A stretch of 64,000 nt of DNA from the NCBI GenBank assembly GCA_021234155.1, contig JAJEKV010000647.1:62001-126000 (forward strand), written 5' to 3'. Source of the DNA: Isoetes taiwanensis. Taxonomy: Eukaryota; Streptophyta; Lycopodiopsida; Isoetales; Isoetaceae. Of the stretch, positions 57,101 to 64,000 are shown piece by piece. The notes under the pieces are model-generated. The model made no database searches, was not told the DNA's origin, and worked only from the letters and a program-made list of their open reading frames with translations. Each line of letters begins with the position of its first letter. Within the stretch, counting starts at the first letter, position 1. The translations under genes and the position numbers were made by a program.

Positions 57101-57773
57101 TTGTCTAAAGACGGTTTCCGATCCGGCAACAAAACTTATTTCAGTTCGTTTTACAAACTCTTGCAACGCATAACTCTGATTGATATGGTTATCTGGCAAT
57201 GAGATTATACCATATGCATAAGCAGTGCCTTCGTTAAAAACACTGCGCACAGTTGTATCTCCCTGCATGCACCACGAAACCTCGTCTCCTTTTTGAATTT
57301 CTCTGGCACTGCACCAACAAAGAAATGATTAAGCAACAAGCATACATGCATTGATCTTATGAAAATTTTACTTCAATTTAGATGTAGCTGGACAGCTACC
57401 GATCCATTCAATGCACCATGTTTCTTACAATATTATTAACTCTTCGCAAGCCCTACCGGAGGGGACGAAACTCACAGTAACTGTGATATTCTCCTTTGTT
57501 CGGTTTGCAGAGCTTGGGTAATCCAACATGAAGCTCCCAGTGGATAAAGAATTTGACGATGCATATGACTGTGGAGAAAGGATACCCAATATGGGCTTTC
57601 ATATTTGTTCCAAGAGATAAACTGCGAGTTCTGCCTGGTGTTACTGATCTTCGTGAACTGTTGGACCCAGACGAAGAATGGCCATATGAATAAGAGGCTT
57701 CTCTATTGAAGTCCGGCAATTTACCATTGTAGGAAAATGCAAATGGAGAGCTAGATCTTGCTCTAGACGCCAT
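50592..57773 (-). CDS. KIN7: Kinesin-7 (KIN7) with C-terminal RING finger, ~26 exons
   Basis: Minus strand, ATG at 57773, stop TAA at 50592. A Ser-rich N-terminus ([22 protein letters not shown]) precedes the motor, then coiled-coil segments and a RING. This matches the plant KIN7 group that includes Arabidopsis MKRP1/MKRP2-type proteins, whose N-termini are often organelle-targeting. Kinesins use ATP to move along microtubules; the RING would suggest ubiquitin ligase activity. Nearly all introns have GT-AG ends and matching phases. Frame breaks are seen at ~57610, ~57474 (missing G before TTTCGTCC), 56231-56235 (extra T), 55968-56029 (net -1), ~53440, ~51930, ~51775 and ~51220. Motifs are unchanged across them, so errors in the sequence are as likely as decay. 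No promoter element was recognised upstream. Confidence 0.85.
51185..54166 (-). CDS. KIN7: Kinesin stalk exons (coiled coil)
   Basis: Part of the same gene. Clear exons: 54023-54166 ([20 protein letters not shown]), 53698-53892 ([20 protein letters not shown], then [16 protein letters not shown]), 53377-53595 ([11 protein letters not shown]), 53114-53254 ([20 protein letters not shown]), 52828-52953 ([20 protein letters not shown]), 52688-52738, 52134-52181, ~51926-52056, 51606-51830 ([20 protein letters not shown]) and ~51185-51530 ([23 protein letters not shown]). The heptad-like, charged pattern fits a stalk that dimerises. Several of these stretches are hallmarks of the RING-bearing plant KIN7 group. 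Confidence 0.8.
54297..57308 (-). CDS. KIN7: Kinesin motor domain exons
   Basis: Part of the kinesin-7 gene. Exons: 57211-57308 ([11 protein letters not shown]), 56792-56881 ([18 protein letters not shown]), 56480-56532 (P-loop [12 protein letters not shown]), 56351-56416 ([20 protein letters not shown]), 56193-56247 (PGREFLL...YLEIYNE), 55968-56029 (VINDLLDPL), 55806-55884 ([14 protein letters not shown]), 55578-55645 (switch [17 protein letters not shown]), 54977-55039 (TIESSVCGG), 54787-54891 (switch [22 protein letters not shown]), 54497-54601 ([20 protein letters not shown]), 54297-54404 ([20 protein letters not shown], then FAQRAKRVE). All nucleotide- and microtubule-binding motifs are present. 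Phases fit except in the exons at 56193 (55 nt, 54 expected) and 55968 (62 nt, 63 expected). Confidence 0.9.
55423..55456. repeat. CTTT microsatellite in a kinesin intron
   Basis: About eight CTTT units with one interruption, in the intron between kinesin exons at 55578 and 55039. Confidence 0.95.
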
Positions 57774-57859
57774 TGCACGAGGATTAGTGATTAAATCAGG
57801 AGCAATAAAGAAAGGGATTTTTTGCTCATTTTGAAATACTGAGAGCTCCAACTTGTAGA

Positions 57860-60595
57860 TTAGAGCTCTGAAGAATTAACAAGCATTTCAATAGCATGCT
57901 AGGATCAGAGCAAAGCGCAAAACTGACAGAGTTGTCAATGTGGCTTGGCTTAACTTGTAAGCTGCTGAGCATTGTTTGGGGATTTTCTGAAAGCTAAAGG
58001 CACAAAGAAGCATCTGTTCAAAAACTACATGCCCAAAAGGAATGGGCTGGCTCTACAAGGCCCAGCATTGAATAGACGGCAAGCATTATCTGGGTAATGA
58101 GAAATGCAGCATGGAAACTGTGAACCCACAAAATGCAGCTCCAGAATCCGAATTAACTACCGTTTTGAATCAAATTTGAATTTGGCAAGGAAGTCTGGAA
58201 GCAAAGGAGAAGCAAATCTGAGCAGATACAGAAGAAGCGGTGCCGGGTGGATTAATCCACTTGCAGATCAACACAATCCAAGCCACAAAAGCCAACCCAC
58301 CGGCAGAAACAGCGTCCACAGAGCAATGTGGATATGCAGAAGAGACAGGTAGATGTTTCGCATATAATAAAATGGCAGATCAGACTCAGAGGCCTTCTTC
58401 TTCCCCCTCTGCAGCTCCTAGCCTCTGTAGAGCAAAGAGGATCTGATCCCCTGCCTTAGAAAAATACAATGGCGGATCTGATCCGTCCCCTTTAATTTGA
58501 ATTGGTCCCCCTTTGCTTAGGAAGCATGTGGGGCTGCGTTAATCTCATTAATAACATTTTAAAAATATTATAAAATATTCGGGTCATTTATTTTTTTCTT
58601 CCCAAGGTGTTTATTTTTCTTCCAACTTAATATTCTATGTCCAAGGTGTTAGCACGTATTGTCTTTCTTGTGTATATAGCATTTTGAAGTGTATATATGT
58701 AAATTCAAATTGTTGTGTCAACATCTCTATGGTTAGTGTAGCGCATATGTTTCTCAAATTCTTCGAAAATACACAAACCTAACAAACACAGAACCTTCAA
58801 CCAGCAGACATAAAATAAGGACGTCAAACGATCTGTTTCTGTCATACCGTTTGTCTCGTCCTAGTTCTTTGTTCATATTCAAGGGTTATCAGTATTGACC
58901 CAATACTGCAATTGATATATAGTGTGTTTTAGTTTTCTCTGTAATGCACTGGGTGTAGGTATATCCATGTGTGGTAGTTGTATGGGTGCAACTTAAATGT
59001 CCTTCATGGGGGCACATGTGGGGTGTATAAGTGATTTATGTGTTGGTTTAGTACATGTGTGTGGTAGTTGCACTTGTGCATCCCATTAAGGTGAAATTTA
59101 GTGTTCAAGAGCTGCCAATTTACACGGATTTCAGATCATTGTAGTGGCATTTAAAAAAAATAGACTACGTGTGGACATGGCATGACCTCCTTGTCTCAGT
59201 GGCCTACATAAGGTCCTACTTCCAGGCTTGCCTCCCACATGCTCTGGCTATTGTCCTATGCAAACCACATGGGTCGAACATGTTGTGGCATCTATCCAGC
59301 CTTATTGACTTTCTTGTTGAAATTTTTACTCTGCTTTCCAAGCAATACGTGACCCTGCTTTTTGTTTCTATAGGTAATTTGTATCCTCTGAAACACCTCC
59401 TCGCAGTTTTAACCTTTTTTTGTAGGTAATGTATGGATATCTGAGTTGTTTTGTACAGTCTTCTAGACTTCTTATTCCATTTCTACTCTTTTTGCAAATA
59501 GTGTATGAATCTATGAGTTGTTATGGAGACATTGTGTCACAACACGACCTTTTATATATGGAATAATAATACCTGGATGTTTGTTATACCTTTGTGTTGA
59601 GCCATCAATTTATGTCTTTTTTTTTTTACATGCAATGATCTTAGTAGAGTTTTGAATTGTGTGCAGGCTTCCCCTTCTTACACAAAGATTCCAAATTATT
59701 ACCAAGTGTACTTCTAACCTCTCCTAAGGATTCCCCTTTTTACCCTTTTGCCTTTCACTCATTACGGTCTTTGTTGACCCCTCACCATATAACAATGACT
59801 ATACTCTCCTTATAATTTCAAATTTGTTCTGGCGTTTAAGTCACGTTTTGCATCGTGAAAACTAATTGATTTTGCTTGTGCATAACATTAACATGATACA
59901 TCTTAACTTGTCCTCTACTAAAAGTTACTTGACCAGATAAATGATTTTATTTTTCTTGGGATCTTACCCTTCTTGCTTTACCTCTAATTTGAACATTGGG
60001 CTTAGAGCATGAGTGACTTGTCCATATCAAAATATATATACTTTATATTGTCATTGTTCTACCCATGCAAGAACTGTCAACATTCGATGTTACTATTCTT
60101 CCCTCGCTTCCCTTTTTCCCCTCCATTTGTCTTTAGTTTAACTTCTATGTCAAATAATGACGGATGTGTATCCTTGTGGTAAGTCTCATGCTCCTTCGTG
60201 TCAACCGACATATCTGCCAAATTGTCTATCGATTTGCACTTGAAAAACATAAGAGGTTAGATATATAAACTCCAATAAAGCTCGAATGATGTAAATGTGT
60301 TGTGCCAATGTTCAGTCATGTTCTTATTTACATCCCCCTCCTCCTATAAGAGACATGATAGTTTAAAATTTAGTTTCTTGTTTGCATGGGCTTGGTCTTC
60401 TCTTAGAGAGTGTCCACACAAGATTCTCCATGTTCTGCAATTTCTCCACATTACCTTGATCAATTCTCAGCTCTTGAACATGACTTGTCATTGTGCCAAG
60501 CATATCTCTCATATTCCAACTGCTATGGACATAGGAGAGCTCTTTTTTCATAACACGCTTGTTGTATTAAGCTTCTCTCTCATAGTTCTTCACTG
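57860..60595. other. Region upstream of the kinesin gene; no gene recognised
   Basis: The first ~600 bp should hold the kinesin promoter and leader, but I see no clear TATA box. Short plus-strand frames at 58104-58446 and 59169-59429 have no domain. Confidence 0.4.
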
Positions 60596-60599
60596 TTGT

Positions 60600-60990
60600 G
60601 ATTATTACATCCCCCTTAAACACCCTTTTGTTTGGGTGCATTTTCATATGAAGGATGACAGTTACATCGAGAGCTAATGAATTGGCATATTCACAAGTTA
60701 TACTTCATTTTGGGCCATAGACAGCGATCCTCATTTGTGGGGTATGGCCCATAAGTTAGGGTACATATGATAAAAAGATTAGCGAGATATTAGAAGGTTT
60801 GAAGCAAATATATGCAATTGTGTTAATTTAATACATGTATTATACAATTTGCAGGGAGAAGTGAAGAGACACTTGCTGCCCTGCGACACCCTTCGTGCAA
60901 ATATGCACCCAACCAAAGGGCGTGTTAGGTAGGACTTCATGAATAGTGTAGGATGCAATGGTTTATGTTGTCAAAAAGAAATTGGCCTCT
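60600..60990. mobile_element. MITE-like palindromic-ended repeat, copy 3 (diverged)
   Basis: GTTTGGGTGCATTTTCATATG on the left (60630) pairs with CGTGCAAATATGCACCCAAC on the right (60893). The centre shares GCGATCCTCATTTGTGGGGT with 6305-6748 in the same orientation. It is followed by AATGGTTTATGTTGTCAAAA AGAAATTGG, as copy 1 is (on the other strand). Confidence 0.6.
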
Positions 60991-61039
60991 TCGAGGCCTT
61001 GGAAAAGGTAGTGTAGATGTTTGGAGGGACACGAGCAAT

Positions 61040-61942
61040 TTATAACAATCGCATCGATCCGAGCCCTCGGATCGCCATTCTGGGAAGGGACGAGCTACTA
61101 TATAAGGCCATTCCCCCTTTGGGACCGGTTATCGGCGTCTTCTCATAGCAGCTCTTCTTCCATTCTCGTTGCTTCCCTCCCTTCCCCCCTACTGCGTGGG
61201 GGCATGAGTCTTTTCCATTTATATTTCTTGTTCATGCACTCTTTGTTGTTCTCCACCTCGGGTGTTGCTATTCTCATGTTTTCTTTTTCATCGGCATCAT
61301 GCCGCATTATTCTCCACCTGCGGGTGATGCTGTTTATTTCCACCTCGAGGGTGATGCATATTTTTACATAATGGTTCTCCACCCGTTGGGTGATGCTTTT
61401 CCACCCTATGGGTGATGCTATCTCTTTTCTGTTTTATTCTTTTTCATCTGCTTTCATCGCTCATATGTTGGGAACTTATTGTTGTGCGGCTTGTTTCATC
61501 ATTGCCATGCATGTTCTCTAACCATTCACGGGTGTTTTTTAGGGGTTCTTTGTGTTGCTTGCAGGCTTCCGCCGTCGTCTGGGAACCTGCTATATTTGTG
61601 TTCGCCATCAACCCACCTCCTTCGGTTCTCCAGGCAACACATTCAAGGATTCCGCCGTCTTCTGGGGTCCTGTTATATTTGTGTTTGCCATCAACCCATC
61701 TCCTTCGGTTTTCCAGGCAACACATTCAAGGTTGTTGGCGACCATTTCTCATTAGGGTTTTCCTCGAAAACCCGAAAGGGCGGGGTTTTTTATCCCGATG
61801 AGAAGTTGTCGCCATTACCCTTCTATATTGCATGTGCACATTTCTTTTTACGGGGTAGTCCGATATTGTTCCTATGGTCGGCTACCCCTCTCTATTCTTC
61901 AAAACATTGTATACTGCTGCTGTGATGAATGACAAGCCTAGG
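61040..61942 (+). repeat. Composite repeat copy B, related to 5188-6205
   Basis: Starts near the palindrome CGATCCGAG/CTCGGATCG (61055-61074), then GCCATTCTGGGA, and holds a TATA-like ACTATATAAGG at 61095-61106. It has its own short duplications: GTGATGC units at 61270-61420 and a ~95 bp repeat in 61590-61735 around CATCAACCCA and TCTCCTTCGG. It then carries the CCTCGAAAACCCGAAAG module (61760) and the tail ending GATGAATGACAAGCCTAGG. It is the same module order as copy A on the other strand. Confidence 0.55.
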
Positions 61943-63000
61943 CAACATACAGTCCAAATCCCATCATGCGAATATCTAGCACCTATGCCAAAAAGGGAAT
62001 CATATAATGTCGTTTATTATTACAAGAAATTTATCGCGGCGGCCGAACATTTCTTTTGTTTGGCTCGCTTACTGATTTGAACTGTGACCGGTCGAGATTG
62101 TGTGAAAGACACCCAGTGCAAAAGATATAACTTTATGCATGATGAAAGTTGGACTGTGTTCTATAGAAGTTCCAAGCGTTATTTGAATTAAAGGATCACA
62201 TAAAACTTTTTAAGTGGCTTTATATACAATTAGGTTACATGTGATACAACAGCTCAAGCACAAAAGCACAACTTTGCCATATGAGGGCCCTAGAAAATTT
62301 CTAGAAAGTGCAATGAGTTGAAATTGTTGTTGTCCGATAATAGTCTAAAAGGTTCAATGTTGTTCACAATTTATTTCAATGTTAGGTGATAATTTATTTC
62401 AAAGTTGTAAGTTTGCTAAATTGGTGCCCAAATTTAGAGGACGTAAATAATTCACAAAATATTTCGATGCCGCAATGGCCACATAGATAATCTACATAAT
62501 GTCATCAAAATACTTGATTGTCAATCAAATACTACTTCAGTTTTGTTCAAAGTTTCAATTGCTAAAGTAACTGATTCTTGTAAAGATCTTTTATTGGTCT
62601 AAATTACAATTGGCAATTTGGAAAGAAATGTCACTTGACACTCACATGAGCTTTATGATGCACCATGTCAAGATGGTAAAAGACAGGAACCAGCAAAATT
62701 GAACAAAGAAACATAGCAATATATCCAAAGAACCAAAGCAGCAAAGGAAAGACAAAGTAAAAACCTCTAGTCCCCACTGTGTAAAAATTGGATCCTCTAG
62801 CTAGCACATGAGCAACATACTCCCAAGTTATGCTTACATTAACTGCTCTTCCTCTTCTTCTTGCTCGGGCCAGATCGAACGTTTATGAGGTAGTTTACAT
62901 GGTTGAAAAATCTGATGGATTGCACATAGCACGTCTAAAAAAAAAAAAAAACCGAGTAGTAGTAATGCTAGCTTTATCATCAAGGTGAATCCTCCATTTG
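61943..63000. other. No gene recognised
   Basis: Contains ACAAGAAATTTATCGCGGCG near 62021, shared with 29412, and a poly-A run at 62939-62952. No coding signal. Confidence 0.4.
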
Positions 63001-63589
63001 GGATCCAACTATGTGGTACGTTTTCCTCAATCGGGCACATGTTGCTCACAAGTCGCTACTCCTTAACTCAAAAGTATGGTCGTTGTTGCCATTAGGGTTG
63101 AAGCCATTGTCGAAGTTTCTTAGGGTTTGCACCGCCATAATGTTTTTCTTGTCATTATCCCCAGATAACACACGGTGTTTAGGCTCATTACTATCAAGTT
63201 CTTTTCCTCAAAAACCCATTTGGGGGTGCGCTCGTTGCCCGATTAAGAGAACGAGAGTGGCGCTATCGTTCGCAAAGATGGACCCGACATCTTGTGCCTT
63301 CGTGGAGCATAAATGTCCGCGGGGGGACACTTTCGGGCATTGGCCGGACATGTTAGGGCCACAATACGGCCGTAGGTTGCCACCGGCCTCTAAAGGTGGA
63401 CCGCCGCTATGGAAGATGCATGCGGGTGACGTTCACCGGGCTGATCGTTGGGGTAGGTGGGTCATTATCCGCGGCGAGAGGGGCCGCATGAGTGGGGATT
63501 GTGAACGTCTACCCCCACAACAGTGGGAGAGGGGGCATTGTGGGCATCCACGGAGGCACAAAGTTGCATCCCGGAGCTGGTGTGGCTTG

Positions 63590-64000
63590 ACTGTTGTTGG
63601 GCGATTTCAACATGGTGGAGACTACTTTCGGGATAGATGTGGCAGCGGCCGGAAGTGGTACATGGCTTTGAGCGGGGGAATGGGTAAAAGCCGCCGGACT
63701 TATTCGCGGTTGGTGGAGTTATTGAGGCGACTCCACATTTACTTGGTGTAACCGATGGGCCGATTTCCGGCCGCATGTTCGGCATGGCGAGATGCTATGC
63801 TAACACCCTAGTAGCGGGACCGGGCGCCCGCTCAAGCGGAAGAACATTTTGTCCAACTCTTGGGTCTCGATCATTTTTCCGGCTAAATTCGGGGCTCGAG
63901 TGCGGTCGGGCCACAAGACGGTCTTCAAGCTAAATACCGCATTACCTCAAGGATGCTGATTTCTCTTGGGGTTTACCCGGCCAGATCTGGTTCCTCGCAC
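63590..64000 (+). pseudogene. LINE endonuclease fragment, running off the window
   Basis: GDFNMVE at 63600-63620 and, in the same frame, STFTWCNRW at 63732-63758 are the typical GDFN and TW motifs of the APE-type endonuclease of plant LINEs. Two stops lie between them, so it is inactive. The upstream region from ~63250 is more GC-rich than its surroundings and may belong to the same element, but its frame is unclear. Confidence 0.6.

Noticed and set aside
61021-61925. Plus-strand open frames up to 148 codons
   Set aside because: Low-complexity frames across composite repeat B. The three frames overlap each other and none has a domain.

Overview
The window is plant nuclear DNA. It is AT-rich, its genes are split by many GT-AG introns, and it carries a Ty1/copia retrotransposon, several plant-type LINEs, a PPR relic and a plant kinesin-7 with a C-terminal RING finger. 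I cannot place the species. The many decayed elements and PPR relics would suit a fern or another large-genome plant, but that is only inference.

Layout. 1-5.2 kb: non-coding apart from one SAP-like exon (2546-2860). 5.2-10.6 kb: non-coding repeats, namely a ~1 kb composite repeat, two copies of a palindromic-ended (MITE-like) repeat and a three-copy ~210 bp tandem array. 11.3-15.5 kb: one LINE nested in another. 15.5-25.6 kb: gene relics on the minus strand (PPR, unassigned fragments, two exons of replication factor C subunit 2). 25.66-28.08 kb: an intact nine-exon gene for a seven-helix membrane protein (414 aa). 28.0-36.3 kb: a block that starts in the tail of that gene and is present twice in tandem. 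The second copy is interrupted by the most unusual item here, a spliced gene for a Crypton/DUF3504-type tyrosine recombinase (about 33.4-35.7 kb). 37.7-39.5 kb: a truncated LINE. 39.97-45.59 kb: a complete copia element with two LTRs, PBS, PPT and a 5 bp target-site duplication. 46-50.5 kb: nothing recognisable apart from a foldback repeat. 50.59-57.77 kb (minus): the kinesin-7 gene, about 26 exons. 57.8-64 kb: intergenic DNA with second copies of the repeats seen at 5-7 kb and a LINE endonuclease relic at the right edge.

How the parts relate. Only the membrane-protein gene and the kinesin look like working host genes, and the kinesin exons carry several single-base frameshifts although splice sites and motifs are conserved. 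The same kind of one-base break occurs in the recombinase gene and in a copia element whose LTRs are almost identical. Either the consensus sequence has homopolymer errors or these copies are freshly decaying, and this affects every intact/broken call made here. All exon coordinates come from reading splice sites and protein similarity by eye.
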